DNA of 64,000 nt from Caenispirillum bisanense (GTDB lineage: Bacteria; Pseudomonadota; Alphaproteobacteria; Rhodospirillales; UBA2165): NCBI GenBank assembly GCA_945877815.1, contig CAMDWJ010000015.1, positions 30,776 to 94,775 of the forward strand, read 5' to 3'. Shown in pieces: positions 52,724 to 63,068 of the stretch (position 1 is its first letter; each line of letters starts with the position of its first letter). Under the pieces are notes generated by a model. The model saw only the letters and a list, made by a program, of their open reading frames with translations, was not told the DNA's origin and did no database searches. The position numbers and the translations under genes are program-made.

Positions 52724-53144
52724 GCCGATCCTCGTCGTCGAAGCGCGGTTCTACGACAAGATTGCCGACGATCTTTTCGAAGGAGCTTCGCGCGTATTGC
52801 GCGATCGCGGCGTCGAGCGCATTGCGGTTCCTGGCGTGTTCGAGATCCCGGCTGCCGTAAAATTCGCCTGGGACAGTGGCCGTTATGATGGTGTTGTATC
52901 GCTTGGCTGCGTGATCCGCGGTCAAACGGACCATTACGAGCATATTTGCCGCGAGGTCAGCCGCGCGCTGATGGATTTGTCCGTTCAGCAGGGAATGCCG
53001 CATGGGTTTGGCATCCTCACGTGCGAAAACGGCGAGCAAGCCTACGAGCGTGCGGATGTGAACAAGCGTGACATCGGTGGCCGCGCCGCGCTGGCGTGCC
53101 TCGCGATGATCGAGATCAGGAACCGCGCCGCTGCGCGCGCCTGA
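52710..53144 (+). CDS. ribH: 6,7-dimethyl-8-ribityllumazine synthase
   Basis: A 144-residue lumazine synthase. ILVVEARFYDKIADDLFEGA near the start and VPGVFEIPAAVKFAWDSGRYDGVVSLGCVIRGQTDHYEHICREVSRAL are the family core, with the catalytic His in DHYEHI. It condenses ribityl-amino-uracil with dihydroxybutanone phosphate. The start overlaps the end of ribB by 14 bases (ATG 52710; 52701 is possible). Confidence 0.94.
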   Translation: MTAPKPILVVEARFYDKIADDLFEGASRVLRDRGVERIAVPGVFEIPAAVKFAWDSGRYDGVVSLGCVIRGQTDHYEHICREVSRALMDLSVQQGMPHGFGILTCENGEQAYERADVNKRDIGGRAALACLAMIEIRNRAAARA

Positions 53145-53165
53145 GACACACGAAGGCAGTATCGT

Positions 53166-53669
53166 ATGACAAAGAAGCCGAGCCGCCGTACCGGAGGCGC
53201 GAAAGGGCGCGCGGGCACAAGTGCCGCGCGACTGGCCGCCGTACAGGGACTCTATGAAATCGAGATCACCGGGGCACATATTGATTCGATCTTGATGGAT
53301 TATCTGCACGATCGTTGGTCCGGTCTGGCCGGTCATACGTCCGGCGAGGATTTGGACCGCAAGAAATTTGCCGATCTCGTGCGCGGCGTCATCGCCAAAA
53401 AGAAATTCTACGACGAGATGATCGACAAGTCGCTCGATCGGGATCGCAACGTGAGCGCGCTCGATGCGATCCTTCGCTCCATCTTACGTACCGCGGCGCA
53501 CGAAATGTTTTCCGAACCCAAAGTGCCGGCCCGTGTCGTCATCAATGAATATGTTGAGATCGCACGCGATTTTTATGCGGAGAACGAGCCTTTGCTGGTC
53601 AATGGGGTGCTCGATAAGATTGCTCATGTATTGCGCGCGGAGGAGCTGGGAGAACGTCCGAGTGAATGA
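53166..53669 (+). CDS. nusB: Transcription antitermination factor NusB
   Basis: A 167-residue NusB. SAARLAAVQGLYEIEITG, SALDAILRSILRTAAHEMF and PARVVINEYVEIARDFYAENEPLLVNGVLDKIAHVLR are the conserved helices that bind boxA RNA with NusE. The gene follows ribH and overlaps thiL by eight bases, a common alphaproteobacterial order. Confidence 0.95.
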   Translation: MTKKPSRRTGGAKGRAGTSAARLAAVQGLYEIEITGAHIDSILMDYLHDRWSGLAGHTSGEDLDRKKFADLVRGVIAKKKFYDEMIDKSLDRDRNVSALDAILRSILRTAAHEMFSEPKVPARVVINEYVEIARDFYAENEPLLVNGVLDKIAHVLRAEELGERPSE

Positions 53670-54672
53670 CCGGCCGTCTCCGTCCGAGCCGAGCACGTCG
53701 GCCGAACTCGGCGAATTTGATCTTATCCATCGCTATTTTGCGCCCCTGGCGACCGCGCCCGGGGCGCTTGGTCTATTGGACGACTGCGCAATGTTTGACT
53801 TGCCGGATGGCCATTCCGGCGTGGTGACCACCGACGCAATGGTTGCCGGGGTACACTTCTTTTTGGACGATGCTGCCTATGGAATCGGGTGGAAATTGCT
53901 GGCCGTCAATCTATCCGATCTCGCGGCGATGGGAGCCGTTCCGATTGGCTATACCCTCGATCTCGCCTTGCAGACCGGATGGACGCAACAATGGGTGAGG
54001 GAATTCGCCGCCGGATTGGGCGGGTGCCAGACTAAATATGGAACTTCGCTGTTGGGAGGAGACACGGTCTCGACCTCCGGGCCGATGACTGCGGCGATCA
54101 CTGCTTTCGGCGCGGTCCCGAAGGGGACCGCCTTGCATCGCGGCGGTGCGCGGGTAGGCGATTCGGTCTGGGTTTCTGGTACCATCGGCGATGCCGCTAT
54201 GGCGGTGCGCATGCGCAAAGGTTGGACGCCGAAATCGGCCGTCGATACGACCTTTCTCGACCAGAGGCTCGATCTTCCGGAGCCACGACTGGCCTTGGGC
54301 CAAGCTTTGCGGGGTCTTGCGAGCGCTGCTGCCGACGTTTCCGATGGGCTCGCGGCCGATCTCGGCCATATATGCGCCGCGTCGCACGTGGCGGCGGAAT
54401 TGCTTCTGGGGGCTGTACCCCTTGCGATATCGGTGCAGACGATGGTGCGCGCCGAGCCGGATCTCGCGCGCGAAATCGTGGCGGGCGGCGACGATTACGA
54501 ACTGGTCTTTACCGCTCCGGCCGCTGCAGACTCCGCCGTTCGCGAGGTGGCTCGTCTGACCGGGACGGCCGTTACGCGCATCGGTCGTATCGCGGCCGGC
54601 GAGGGGGTGCGTATCGTCGATCCGCATGGACGGGAAATCGTGCTGGATCGCTTGGGGTTCGCTCATTTTTGA
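53662..54672 (+). CDS. thiL: Thiamine-monophosphate kinase
   Basis: A 336-residue ThiL. FDLIHRYFAPLATAPGALGLLDDCAMF is the start (ELGEFDLI is typical), TTDAMVAGVHFFLDDAAYGIGWKLLAVNLSDLAAMGAVPIGYTL has the metal-binding Asp residues, and VAGGDDYELVFTAP is the C-terminal ATP-site loop. It makes thiamine diphosphate. The GTG start at 53662 overlaps nusB; the longer track ORF from 53464 is not used. Confidence 0.93.
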   Translation: MNDRPSPSEPSTSAELGEFDLIHRYFAPLATAPGALGLLDDCAMFDLPDGHSGVVTTDAMVAGVHFFLDDAAYGIGWKLLAVNLSDLAAMGAVPIGYTLDLALQTGWTQQWVREFAAGLGGCQTKYGTSLLGGDTVSTSGPMTAAITAFGAVPKGTALHRGGARVGDSVWVSGTIGDAAMAVRMRKGWTPKSAVDTTFLDQRLDLPEPRLALGQALRGLASAAADVSDGLAADLGHICAASHVAAELLLGAVPLAISVQTMVRAEPDLAREIVAGGDDYELVFTAPAAADSAVREVARLTGTAVTRIGRIAAGEGVRIVDPHGREIVLDRLGFAHF

Positions 54673-54714
54673 GCGAAGATAGTTGTTAAGGGGTAGGCGG
54701 GGGAGAAACGCCGA

Positions 54715-55176
54715 ATGTCGCGTATATTGATCTTTGTGGTCACGGGTTTCATCGTCCTGGCAGGCGGCGCGATCACCATCATGCAGCAGCTCGAAATGGG
54801 GCCTTTCGCCCCCAAACCGGAAGAGCAGGAGGCGCCGGCGACGGCCAAGCCGGCGTCCGACCCGGTGCGATTCGTGCTCATGGAGGTCCTTGTCGTTCCG
54901 GTCATCCAAAACGACCGGGTCGTCTCGACGATCCAGATCGAGATCCAGCTTGAGACCACCCAATCGCGTGAACAGCAGCTAACTAAGCTTCTGCCCCGGC
55001 TGACTGATGCCTTCGTGACCGATCTACGCTCATATATTCCGCGGGTTTTGCGCGATCGCAGCGACGTAGATACCGAAGGTCTAAAAAAGCGGCTCGCCAT
55101 CATCGGCGAGCGGGCCATCGGCAAGGGGATGTTCGACGTCGTCCTCATCCAATCGATCCTGGAACGCAAGATTTAG
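54715..55176 (+). CDS. FliL-like single-span membrane protein
   Basis: A 153-residue protein with one N-terminal transmembrane helix (ILIFVVTGFIVLAGGAITIMQQL), a Pro/Ala-rich linker, and a periplasmic domain (RFVLMEVLVVPVIQNDRVVSTIQIEIQLETT) that resembles FliL/stomatin-like accessory proteins. No flagellar gene is nearby, so the FliL call is only structural. It is placed between thiL and hppA, an arrangement I believe is shared by related Rhodospirillales. Function unknown. Confidence 0.65.
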   Translation: MSRILIFVVTGFIVLAGGAITIMQQLEMGPFAPKPEEQEAPATAKPASDPVRFVLMEVLVVPVIQNDRVVSTIQIEIQLETTQSREQQLTKLLPRLTDAFVTDLRSYIPRVLRDRSDVDTEGLKKRLAIIGERAIGKGMFDVVLIQSILERKI

Positions 55177-55306
55177 GTTGGTTTTCGGGCCAATCTGCCT
55201 CCCGTTGCTTTGTCACGCGCCATCTGGCATTTTCCGCACCCGTAAATGGCGTGCCTCGGCGGTTCGTCTTCATGAGACCCAATCAATCCAATAAAGGCCA
55301 GATCCC

Positions 55307-57403
55307 ATGGACAATATTCCAACCCTGATTATCGCCTGCGGCGTACTCGCGCTGCTTTACGGAGCCTATGCCGCGCGGCAGATTCTCGCAGCACCCGCCG
55401 GCAATGCGCGCATGCAGGAGATCGCACTGGCGATCCAAGAAGGCGCCAGCGCCTATTTGAACCGGCAATATAAGACGATTGCCGTCGTCGGTATCGTCAT
55501 CGGCGCGCTGCTCGGCTGGAAGCTCGGGCTTTGGGTTGCCATCGGATTTTTCGTCGGCGCGGTCTTGTCGGGCCTCACCGGCTATATCGGAATGAACGTT
55601 TCTGTGCGCGCCAACGTGCGCACGGCCGAAGCGTCGCGTACCCATGGCCTGACGGGCGGTCTCGATATCGCCTTCAAGTCGGGCGCGATCACCGGCATGC
55701 TGGTGGTTGGTTTGGCGCTGCTCGGCGTCGCCATTTACTACTACATCCTTCAGAGCCAATTCGATGCGACGAAGCCGGAAGGTTTGCGTCACATCCTTGA
55801 AGCCCTCGTTGCACTTGGCTTCGGCGCATCGCTGATTTCGATCTTCGCGCGTCTCGGCGGCGGCATCTTCACTAAGGGTGCGGACGTCGGTTCCGACCTC
55901 GTCGGCAAAATCGAAGCGGGCATCCCCGAGGATGACCCCCGTAATGCAGGCGTCATCGCGGACAATGTGGGCGACAACGTCGGCGATTGCGCCGGTATGG
56001 CCGCCGACCTGTTCGAGACCTATGCGGTGACCATCGTCGCCACCATGCTGCTCGGCGCCATCTTCTTCACCGGCGCCGCCCAGGCGCAGATGATGACCTT
56101 GCCGCTGTTGATCGGTGCGGTCTGCATCGTCGCCTCCGTGATCTCGACCTGGTTTGTCCGTTTGGGCGCCAGTCAGAACATCATGGGTGCTCTCTACAAG
56201 GGGCTGATCGCCAGTGCCGTTCTCTCGGCGATCTTCATCGCCGGGGTCATCCATTACTACCTCGGCTGGGATGCGGTTCTAAAGACCGCCACCCATCAGA
56301 TCACCGGCACCAAGCTGTTCATCTGCGCCCTGACGGGTCTGGGTGTCACCGGTCTCATCGTGTGGATCACCGAGTATTATACCGGTACCAATTTCCGTCC
56401 GGTCCAAAGTGTCGCCAAGGCATCTGAAACGGGCCACGGCACCAACGTTATCCAAGGTCTCGCGATCTCGATGGAAGCAACCGCGCTTCCCGTCGTCGTG
56501 ATCTCCGCCGGCATCATCATCTCCTACATCACGGCCGGTCTGTTCGGCATCGCGATGGCGGCGACGACCATGTTGGCGCTGGCCGGCATCGTCGTAGCGC
56601 TCGACGCTTTTGGTCCGGTGACCGACAACGCGGGCGGTATCGCCGAGATGGCCGATCTTCCTCCGGAAGTACGCAAGACGACCGATGCGCTCGATGCGGT
56701 CGGCAACACCACGAAAGCGGTAACCAAGGGCTATGCTATCGCATCGGCCGGCCTTGCCTCGCTCGTGCTGTTCGCGGCTTACACCGAGGATCTCAAGCAC
56801 TACTTCCCGAAGGTCAACGTCACCTTCAACCTGCAAGACCCGTATGTCGTTGTTGGTCTGTTCATCGGCGGCATGTTGCCATATCTGTTCGGCGCCATGG
56901 GCATGACGGCAGTCGGTCGTGCGGCCGGCGCGATCGTCGTGGAAGTGCGTCGTCAGTTCCGCGAGATCAAGGGCATCATGGAAGGGACCGCGAAGCCGGA
57001 ATACGGCAAGTGCGTGGACATCCTGACCAAGGCGGCGATCAAGGAAATGATCGTGCCGTCGTTGCTGCCGGTGCTGGCACCTGCGGTGATGTATTTCGTG
57101 ATCAATGCAATCGCAGGTCAGGCTGCTGCCTTCTCGGCGCTGGGAGCCATGCTGCTCGGCACCATCGTGACCGGCCTGTTCGTTGCTCTCTCGATGACCT
57201 CGGGCGGCGGTGCGTGGGACAACGCGAAGAAGTACATCGAAGACGGCCATCATGGCGGCAAGGGCTCCGAAGCCCATAAAGCCGCGGTGACGGGCGATAC
57301 GGTTGGCGATCCGTACAAGGACACCGCCGGCCCGGCCGTGAACCCGATGATTAAAATCATCAACATCGTCGCGATCCTCTTGATCGCGATGTTGGCCGGC
57401 TGA
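55307..57403 (+). CDS. hppA: Membrane-bound proton-translocating pyrophosphatase, K+-independent type
   Basis: A 698-residue integral-membrane pyrophosphatase with about 16 helices. Its pyrophosphate site is [53 protein letters not shown]. The K+-independence determinant is visible: [10 protein letters not shown] has Lys where K+-dependent enzymes have Ala. The enzyme couples pyrophosphate hydrolysis to proton export. ATG 55307 follows the rather weak AAAGG site. A strong bidirectional terminator lies behind it. Confidence 0.97.
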   Translation: MDNIPTLIIACGVLALLYGAYAARQILAAPAGNARMQEIALAIQEGASAYLNRQYKTIAVVGIVIGALLGWKLGLWVAIGFFVGAVLSGLTGYIGMNVSVRANVRTAEASRTHGLTGGLDIAFKSGAITGMLVVGLALLGVAIYYYILQSQFDATKPEGLRHILEALVALGFGASLISIFARLGGGIFTKGADVGSDLVGKIEAGIPEDDPRNAGVIADNVGDNVGDCAGMAADLFETYAVTIVATMLLGAIFFTGAAQAQMMTLPLLIGAVCIVASVISTWFVRLGASQNIMGALYKGLIASAVLSAIFIAGVIHYYLGWDAVLKTATHQITGTKLFICALTGLGVTGLIVWITEYYTGTNFRPVQSVAKASETGHGTNVIQGLAISMEATALPVVVISAGIIISYITAGLFGIAMAATTMLALAGIVVALDAFGPVTDNAGGIAEMADLPPEVRKTTDALDAVGNTTKAVTKGYAIASAGLASLVLFAAYTEDLKHYFPKVNVTFNLQDPYVVVGLFIGGMLPYLFGAMGMTAVGRAAGAIVVEVRRQFREIKGIMEGTAKPEYGKCVDILTKAAIKEMIVPSLLPVLAPAVMYFVINAIAGQAAAFSALGAMLLGTIVTGLFVALSMTSGGGAWDNAKKYIEDGHHGGKGSEAHKAAVTGDTVGDPYKDTAGPAVNPMIKIINIVAILLIAMLAG

Positions 57404-57422
57404 TCCAGTCTGCATAAAACGC

Positions 57423-57457
57423 AAAAGCCCGGGTGCGATGCACCCGGGCTTTTTTTT
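57423..57457. terminator. Bidirectional rho-independent terminator between hppA and bamE
   Basis: AAAAGCCCGGGTGC and GCACCCGGGCTTTT are a perfect 14-base inverted repeat with a GAT loop and flanking A and T runs on both sides, so it can stop hppA (plus) and bamE (minus), which converge here. Confidence 0.95.
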
Positions 57458-57473
57458 GCGCGCGCGGCGACGT

Positions 57474-57950
57474 TTATTGCGGCGCGGATTTGCCTTTGGC
57501 GCCGTCGAAGCGGCCCAGGTTACCAAAGATCTGCCGCAGCACGCCGATTTCGTTTCCGGCCGTTGGCGTCTTGCGCGCGACCATCTCGACATTGGTCGCA
57601 TCGTCCAGGCCGAGTTCATTCATCTCGCTCAAGACGCCTTTCGAATCGAATCTAAATACGAGAACCTTGCGCTCAAGTACCTTGGGCTCGAAAAACGCGA
57701 CCTTCTCTGTGCGTTCGCTGATGTAGTACCAAGTGTCGCCATCGAAGCTGCTGACACTGGAGGGCGAGCCGAGGAGGTCGGCCAATCCCTGCTTGTTGAT
57801 ATGCCCGACTTCGACATTGGCCAAGGTGTCGGGATCGGGCAAATTGCCGCGCTGATCTATCCGTGACGAGCAGGCTGCAATGCCGGTAACGAGGGCAAGA
57901 CAAACCGCCGTACTGGCGAAGGTGGGGAGCGTGAATTTCAGACGTTCCAT
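57474..57950 (-). CDS. bamE: Outer-membrane protein assembly factor BamE (SmpA/OmlA family)
   Basis: A 158-residue lipoprotein. The signal peptide MERLKFTLPTFASTAVCLALVTGIAAC ends in a lipobox with Cys, and the BamE domain starts near VGHINKQGLADLLGSPSSV, with DGDTWYYISERTEKVAFFEPKVLERKVLVFRFD as its strand-rich core. BamE supports BamA and BamD in beta-barrel insertion. ATG 57950 is the start; the ORF to 58268 is too long. Confidence 0.92.
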   Translation of the reverse strand: MERLKFTLPTFASTAVCLALVTGIAACSSRIDQRGNLPDPDTLANVEVGHINKQGLADLLGSPSSVSSFDGDTWYYISERTEKVAFFEPKVLERKVLVFRFDSKGVLSEMNELGLDDATNVEMVARKTPTAGNEIGVLRQIFGNLGRFDGAKGKSAPQ

Positions 57951-58112
57951 ATGTCCATAACCCCATCGGGGTGCAGCGGCGCCGCGTGAGCGCTGGTGAT
58001 TGATTTGAGTGATCCTTATACTACATGCGATGAATGAAACATGAAACCTTCCGGATCGGCGCGGGTATGCGCGAAACTGAACCCGGAGGGCGAGTATCGA
58101 GAAGCTTAGGCC

Positions 58113-58658
58113 ATGGGATTTTTGCAGAGCTTGGGTTTGGGCCGGCCGGCTGGCGATGTAGACGGGATCTACGCCGTTATCGTCAGGCAAGCGCGCATGC
58201 CCGATTTCTACTTGGCTTGCGGAGTGCCAGATACGGTAGGCGGACGTTTCGACATGGTCGCGCTGCATGCTTTCGTGGTTCTGCGCCGTCTCAAGGAATT
58301 GGGCGGGGCGGGCAATGGTCGCTTAGGACAGGCGGTGTTCGACCGTATGTTTGCCGATATGGATCAGAATTTGCGCGAGATGGGCATCGGCGATCTGCGC
58401 GTCGGACGTGAGATCAAGGCGCTCGCACTATCGTTTTACGGTCGAATCAAAGCCTATGACGAAGCCCTGGCGGGCGATGCGACAGCCATGGATTTGGCTT
58501 TGCGGCGGAACGCTTATGCCGACGGTGGCACACCCTCCGATTTCCAGCTGGCGCAACTCGGCCGATATTTGCGCGAGGCGATTGCACTTTCGCGGGCCTG
58601 GAGCGGCGAGGAAATCGGTCGTGCCCGGATAGAGTTTCCCATCCCCGCCCAAGTGTGA
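58113..58658 (+). CDS. Ubiquinol-cytochrome c chaperone family protein
   Basis: A 181-residue CBP3/UQCC1-type protein. YAVIVRQARMPDFYLACGVPDTVGGRFDMVALHAFVVLRRL and FDRMFADMDQNLREMGIGDLRVGREIKALALSFYGRI are the family core. In yeast CBP3 helps assemble cytochrome b; in alphaproteobacteria function is presumed similar. It is divergent from bamE and nine bases before DUF177, a pairing well known in this class. Confidence 0.92.
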   Translation: MGFLQSLGLGRPAGDVDGIYAVIVRQARMPDFYLACGVPDTVGGRFDMVALHAFVVLRRLKELGGAGNGRLGQAVFDRMFADMDQNLREMGIGDLRVGREIKALALSFYGRIKAYDEALAGDATAMDLALRRNAYADGGTPSDFQLAQLGRYLREAIALSRAWSGEEIGRARIEFPIPAQV

Positions 58659-58667
58659 GGCTGTAAC

Positions 58668-59258
58668 GTGACGCGCAAACCGACAGCGGATGGGCCGCAG
58701 GCAACGGATGAGGCGGCGCTCGAATTCTCGCGCGTCATTGAAATCGCCGATCTTCGCGATCAACGCACAACCATCGATTTAACGGCGACGGAGGAGGAGG
58801 CTGCGGCCCTGGCTTCGCGATTCGATGTTATCGCTATGAGGAATTTCAAGACGAGTGTTGTGCTCACACCTTTTGCTACGGGCAATAAAGTTGCGCTGAA
58901 AGCCAAATTCGAGGCGGAGGTCGAGCAGAAATGTGTGGTGACGCTGGTTGCGTTGGTGAACCGGGTCGAAGGCGATTTTTTCGCGGAATTCGTGCAAGAT
59001 GTGTTTTCCGACAACCGTAACGATATTGAATTTGCAATCGATGACGACGATCCGCCTGAACCGATCGTTGACGGGCGAATCGAAGTCGGCGAATTGTTCG
59101 CGCAGCATCTGGGGCTCGCGATCGATCCCTTTCCGAGAGCCCCCGGGGCCGTCTTCGAGAGCGTCATTTTGGATAACGCCCCCCCGGCGCAGCTGATGAG
59201 GGACGGGCGTCCCAGTCCTTTCGCGGTGCTGAAACGTTTGAAAACCGAGAAAAATTAA
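58668..59258 (+). CDS. DUF177 (YceD-like) domain protein
   Basis: A 196-residue protein of the DUF177/YceD family. It has SRVIEIADLRDQRTTIDLTATEEEAAALASRFDV and EVEQKCVVTLVALVNRVEGDFFAEFV; one Cys (EQKC) stands at the usual place. The bacterial family is linked to 23S rRNA accumulation and is nearly always upstream of rpmF, as here (133 bases apart). The start codon is GTG 58668. Cytoplasmic. Confidence 0.92.
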   Translation: MTRKPTADGPQATDEAALEFSRVIEIADLRDQRTTIDLTATEEEAAALASRFDVIAMRNFKTSVVLTPFATGNKVALKAKFEAEVEQKCVVTLVALVNRVEGDFFAEFVQDVFSDNRNDIEFAIDDDDPPEPIVDGRIEVGELFAQHLGLAIDPFPRAPGAVFESVILDNAPPAQLMRDGRPSPFAVLKRLKTEKN

Positions 59259-59391
59259 CGGCTTAACCAAGGTTTCGCGCTGTATGGCATCGGCAGAAGC
59301 TTGCGACTTTGCTGAAATTTTGGTTTAAGTAGCGCCCCTCGACATACCCGATCCCGACAATTTCGTTTTTGACCATTTAGAGAGAAGAACG

Positions 59392-59577
59392 ATGGCTGTT
59401 CCTAAAAAGAAAACATCGAAATCGCGACGCAACATGCGTCGGTCTCACGATGCCCTCAAGCCTTCGGCTTATGGTGAGTGCGCAAATTGCGGCGAACTGA
59501 AAAGACCTCACCACATTTGCGCTTCGTGCGGTTATTATGATGGGCGTGAAGTCGTCGAGCAGAAGACGGTAGCCTAA
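59392..59577 (+). CDS. rpmF: 50S ribosomal protein L32
   Basis: A 61-residue L32. [23 protein letters not shown] is the conserved start, and [25 protein letters not shown] has four Cys, so this is the zinc-binding form and not the Cys-less paralogue. AGAGAGAAG precedes the ATG as ribosome site. The gene lies between DUF177 and plsX, as in many bacteria. Confidence 0.97.
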   Translation: MAVPKKKTSKSRRNMRRSHDALKPSAYGECANCGELKRPHHICASCGYYDGREVVEQKTVA

Positions 59578-59637
59578 CGACCGTCTGGCAATCGACGATG
59601 CGCCCGCTTCGGGTGCTTTCGCGGGGGATGGTGCGCG

Positions 59638-60684
59638 GTGGCTGATCGGATCGTCGTGGCGATCGACGGCATGGGCGGCGATAACGCGCCGGAGATGATC
59701 GTCGAAGGTCTCGACATCGTCTGTCGGCAGAATAGCGACGTCCATTTTCTTCTCTTCGGTGATCAGGTGCGTTTAACGCCGATCCTGGAACGCTATCCGG
59801 CAGCGCGCGGGGCTTGCGAGATTCGCCATACGTCCGAAGCCGTCGCAGGCGACGCCAAGCCGACGGCCGCTCTGCGCAGCGGAAAATCGACCAGTATGCG
59901 ACTTTCGATCGATTCGGTTGCGGCTGGCGAAGCCGCCGCGATCGTATCTGCGGGCAATACGGGCGCGCTCATGGCGATGGCCACGATAGTATTGAAGACG
60001 CTACCGGGAATCGACCGGCCGGCGATCGCGGGGAGCCTGCCGACCCAACGCGGGGCATCGGTCATGCTCGATCTGGGCGCTAACGTGGAATGCGATGCCG
60101 AGAATCTGGTCCAGTTCGCCGTGATGGGCGAAGCCTTCGCGCGCAACGAACTCGGCGTTGCCGAACCGTCGGTCGGCATCTTGAATGTCGGGGTCGAGGG
60201 CTTGAAGGGCAATGAGGCGGTGAAGGGTGCGAGCGCGATCCTGCAGCAATCGCGTCTACCGATAAAATTCTATGGCTTCGTCGAGGGCGACGATATCTGC
60301 AAGGGAACCGTCGATGTCATCGTGACTGACGGATTTAGCGGCAATATCGCGCTCAAGACCGCCGAGGGAACGGCGCGTATGTTTGCCCATTATCTGCGCC
60401 ATTATCTGACCGGTAGCCTGTTTGGCAAAATCGGCGCGTTCATCGCGCGCGGCGCCATCTCGAAATTTCGCTCGCAGTTCGATCCGCGCCGATACAATGG
60501 CGCGATGTTGCTGGGCCTGAACGGTATTTGCGTCAAAAGCCACGGCGGAACGGATGGTATCGGTTTCGCCCACGCCGTCGATGTGGCCATCAACCTCGTG
60601 CGTCGCAACCTCAACGAGGTCATCAAACAGGACTTGGAACGTTTGATGAGCGAGCGGCGCGTCCTTCAGTCGGTTTCGGGTTAG
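59638..60684 (+). CDS. plsX: Phosphate acyltransferase PlsX
   Basis: A 348-residue Pls[21 protein letters not shown] is the hallmark start, and [30 protein letters not shown] and [23 protein letters not shown] are conserved. It makes acyl-phosphate from acyl-ACP for phospholipid synthesis with PlsY. The GTG start at 59638 follows GGTGCGCG, with no canonical ribosome site. It is followed by fabH eleven bases on. Confidence 0.95.
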   Translation: MADRIVVAIDGMGGDNAPEMIVEGLDIVCRQNSDVHFLLFGDQVRLTPILERYPAARGACEIRHTSEAVAGDAKPTAALRSGKSTSMRLSIDSVAAGEAAAIVSAGNTGALMAMATIVLKTLPGIDRPAIAGSLPTQRGASVMLDLGANVECDAENLVQFAVMGEAFARNELGVAEPSVGILNVGVEGLKGNEAVKGASAILQQSRLPIKFYGFVEGDDICKGTVDVIVTDGFSGNIALKTAEGTARMFAHYLRHYLTGSLFGKIGAFIARGAISKFRSQFDPRRYNGAMLLGLNGICVKSHGGTDGIGFAHAVDVAINLVRRNLNEVIKQDLERLMSERRVLQSVSG

Positions 60685-60695
60685 GCGGAAACTCC

Positions 60696-61685
60696 ATGGC
60701 GTATTATTCGCGACTGGTGGGGTGCGGATCCTACCTGCCCGAAAAGCTGCTGACCAACGACGATCTCGCAAAGATTGTCGATACGTCGGACGAATGGATC
60801 TCCGAGCGCACGGGAATTAAGCAGCGCTATATCGCTGCCGAAGGCCAGCTCACGTCCGACCTTGCTCGCGAGGCGGCCCTCAAGGCTCTCGATTATGCCG
60901 GCGTCAAGGCGAGCGATCTGGACCTTATCGTGCTCGGAACGACCACGCCGGACGATACCTTCCCGGCGACGGCGGTCAAACTCCAGGCGCAACTTGGCAT
61001 GACCGGCGGGGCGGCTTTCGATCTTCAGGCGGTCTGCTCCGGCTTTATCTATGCGTTATCCGTCGTCGATAGCATGGTCCGCGCCGGTCAGGCGAAGACG
61101 GCCCTGGTGATTGGTGCCGAAACCATGTCGCGCATTCTCGATTGGGAAGATCGCGGAACCTGTGTGTTGTTCGGTGACGGAGCGGGAGCCGTGGTGGTTC
61201 GCGCCGAGAATGGGATCGGGGAAAACGAGCCGCGCCGGAACCTGCGCCGCGGAATTCTGTCCACGCACATTCATTCCGACGGCAATTATCGCGATATCCT
61301 GATCTGTTCGGGTGGGGTGTCCTCGACCGGGCAGGCCGGTGTCATCAAAATGGCGGGCAAGGAAGTCTTTCGTCACGCGGTCAACAATCTGACCGACGTG
61401 GTGCTCGAAGCGCTGGCGGCCAATAACCTGGCCGCGGCGGATATCGATTGGCTGGTCCCGCACCAGGCCAATCAGCGGATTCTCGAAAGTACTCGCCGCA
61501 AGCTAGGACTCGATGCGAATAAGGTCGTTCTGACCATCGATAAGCACGCCAACACCTCGGCCGCCTCCATACCGCTGGCGCTAGACACCGCGGTGCGTGA
61601 CGGCCGCATCCAGGAAGGCGATCTCGTCCTGATGGAAGCTATGGGCGGCGGACTGACCTGGGGAGCGGCGCTCGCCCGCTGGTAA
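60696..61685 (+). CDS. fabH: 3-oxoacyl-ACP synthase III (KAS III)
   Basis: A 329-residue FabH. The catalytic Cys is in [14 protein letters not shown] near residue 113, His in [13 protein letters not shown] near 255 and Asn in [15 protein letters not shown] near 285. It starts fatty acid elongation from acetyl-CoA and malonyl-ACP. ATG 60696 follows AGGCGG; the longer ORF from 60528 overlaps plsX out of frame. Confidence 0.96.
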   Translation: MAYYSRLVGCGSYLPEKLLTNDDLAKIVDTSDEWISERTGIKQRYIAAEGQLTSDLAREAALKALDYAGVKASDLDLIVLGTTTPDDTFPATAVKLQAQLGMTGGAAFDLQAVCSGFIYALSVVDSMVRAGQAKTALVIGAETMSRILDWEDRGTCVLFGDGAGAVVVRAENGIGENEPRRNLRRGILSTHIHSDGNYRDILICSGGVSSTGQAGVIKMAGKEVFRHAVNNLTDVVLEALAANNLAAADIDWLVPHQANQRILESTRRKLGLDANKVVLTIDKHANTSAASIPLALDTAVRDGRIQEGDLVLMEAMGGGLTWGAALARW

Positions 61686-61821
61686 CTTCTAGCGAGTTAG
61701 TTACGCCGTACATCTCATGTAAATGTTTGCATGAGCGAAGGCGGGTATCCCATTGAGATAAATTGTTTTCGCGCCTAGAATATCTCGAGCAACAGGCTGT
61801 GTTGTGAGGGGGATAAACAAA

Positions 61822-62133
61822 ATGGCGGGTGAAACGATCACGCGTTCGCAGTTGAGCGAGGCCGTCTATCAAGAGGTCGGTCTATCGCGCAACGAATCGG
61901 CGGATCTGCTCGAAGCCGTTCTCAACAAAATTTCCGAAACCCTGGCGCAGGGTGAAACGGTCAAAATTTCATCGTTCGGCAGCTTTTCCGTTCGCAACAA
62001 AGGCCAGCGCGTCGGCCGCAATCCCAAGACCGGTGAGGAGGTTCCCATCCTGCCGCGTCGGGTGTTGGTCTTCCGCCCGTCCCAGGTCCTGAAAAGCCGC
62101 ATTAGCGATACGACGCCCGGCGCTACTTCGTGA
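61822..62133 (+). CDS. ihfA: Integration host factor alpha subunit
   Basis: A 103-residue DNA-bending HU/IHF protein. [36 protein letters not shown] starts it, and [31 protein letters not shown] has the beta-arm with the intercalating Pro. ATG 61822 (MAGET) was chosen over the track start 61804. It is positioned after plsX-fabH and before a MerR gene, a common alphaproteobacterial arrangement. IHF would also serve the sigma-54 psp promoter. Confidence 0.96.
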   Translation: MAGETITRSQLSEAVYQEVGLSRNESADLLEAVLNKISETLAQGETVKISSFGSFSVRNKGQRVGRNPKTGEEVPILPRRVLVFRPSQVLKSRISDTTPGATS

Positions 62134-62135
62134 AT

Positions 62136-62579
62136 ATGAGCGCCGCTCCGGACCCGCATGCCGCCAGTCGGCGCGCCGGAAAATCCGCTGCGGCGTTCCG
62201 TACGATCAGCGAGGTTGCCGGCGAACTCGACCTTCCCCAGCATGTCCTGCGCTTCTGGGAGAGCAAGTTCCCGCAAATACGGCCCATGAAGCGCGGTGGC
62301 GGACGGCGCTATTACCGCCCCGCCGATATGGATTTGCTGCGCCGCATCCGAGGGCTTCTCTACGACGACGGTTATACCATCAAGGGTGTGCAGAAGATCC
62401 TGCGCGACCAGCATGGGCGGGCGGGGGGCGCGATCGAGGATGAACCGATCGACGAGGGGGCGTCCGATGAAGTCGGCGCATCCCTGGCACCCGGTTTGGC
62501 GCCTGGCGAAGTTGCCATCGACCGGCGGGTGCTGAAGGAGCTTCTGGCGGAACTGGAAGCCTTGCGCCGGATGTTGTAG
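62136..62579 (+). CDS. MerR-family transcriptional regulator
   Basis: A 147-residue protein. [28 protein letters not shown] is the MerR winged helix, and [38 protein letters not shown] continues it. The C-terminal half is short with a final coiled coil ([14 protein letters not shown]) and has no Cys or other effector site. This type next to ihfA is widespread in the class and of unknown target. It overlaps the ihfA stop if read from GTG 62130. Confidence 0.92.
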   Translation: MSAAPDPHAASRRAGKSAAAFRTISEVAGELDLPQHVLRFWESKFPQIRPMKRGGGRRYYRPADMDLLRRIRGLLYDDGYTIKGVQKILRDQHGRAGGAIEDEPIDEGASDEVGASLAPGLAPGEVAIDRRVLKELLAELEALRRML

Positions 62580-62650
62580 CGACCCCAAGGCGCCGTTATA
62601 GTGCGCGCCTTGCCGCCCCGGGACGATCAGGACGGGGCATCAAATGAAAT

Positions 62651-62727
<77 letters not shown>

Positions 62728-62733
62728 TTAAAA

Positions 62734-62768
62734 ACAAGGGGTTAGGCGGAAACGCCTAACCCCTTTGT
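62734..62768 (+). terminator. Hairpin terminator after tRNA-Pro
   Basis: GGGGTTAGGCG and CGCCTAACCCC pair perfectly across a GAAA tetraloop and are followed by TTTGT. It lies seven bases behind the tRNA-Pro CCA end. Confidence 0.85.
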
Positions 62769-62770
62769 CG

Positions 62771-62794
62771 GTTCTGGGTAGCGTTCTGGGTAGC
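62771..62794 (+). repeat. 12-bp perfect tandem duplication
   Basis: GTTCTGGGTAGC occurs twice without a gap, directly before the truncated tRNA. It may come from the end of a lost integrase gene or a recombination site. Confidence 0.85.
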
Positions 62795-62811
62795 TAAATC
62801 GGGATGGCTTA

Positions 62812-62860
62812 CAGCCTTCTAAGCTGAGGGTCGCAGGTTCAAGTCCTGCCGGGGTCGCCA
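62812..62860 (+). pseudogene. 3' fragment of a tRNA-Arg(TCT)-like gene (candidate attachment site)
   Basis: CAGC-CTTCTAA-GCTG forms the inner anticodon arm with anticodon TCT, then comes a variable loop, the T-arm GCAGG-TTCAAGT-CCTGC, and acceptor half CGGGGTC with G and CCA. The matching 5' half (acceptor GACCCCG and D-arm) is absent upstream. Such anticodon-to-3'-end pieces are typical of att sites where an element has integrated into a tRNA gene. Confidence 0.75.
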
Positions 62861-63068
62861 AATTCTGCCAGTTTTTAGCCTCTATTTTGGATCGTGTTTA
62901 TCTAAGGCAGCATCCGAGGAATCATTTAGACACTTGCTTAGGACCGTGGTTAAAAACAAGGGCCGCCCCAAAACCGACATTCCGATTTGGAGCGGTAATT
63001 AAGGGGCGGGGTTCGGGATCCTGCCGAGCCATTTTGATCGGCCCCCATGAGGTGGTCCGGTTTGAATG

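Larger units (their letters stand above)
62728..63068. other. Gap between tRNA-Pro and IS with integration-type remnants
   Basis: The 341 bases hold a terminator, a 12-base perfect tandem duplication GTTCTGGGTAGC (62771-62794), the 3' end of a tRNA-Arg-like gene (62812-62860), and then about 190 bases without genes up to the IS end. A short hairpin-rich stretch with CGCCCC and GGGGCG lies at 62963-63009. Confidence 0.6.

Noticed and set aside
54715-55176. Flagellar role of the FliL-like gene
   Set aside because: No flagellar gene lies in the window and similarity is limited to a single-span architecture, so only a structural label is given.
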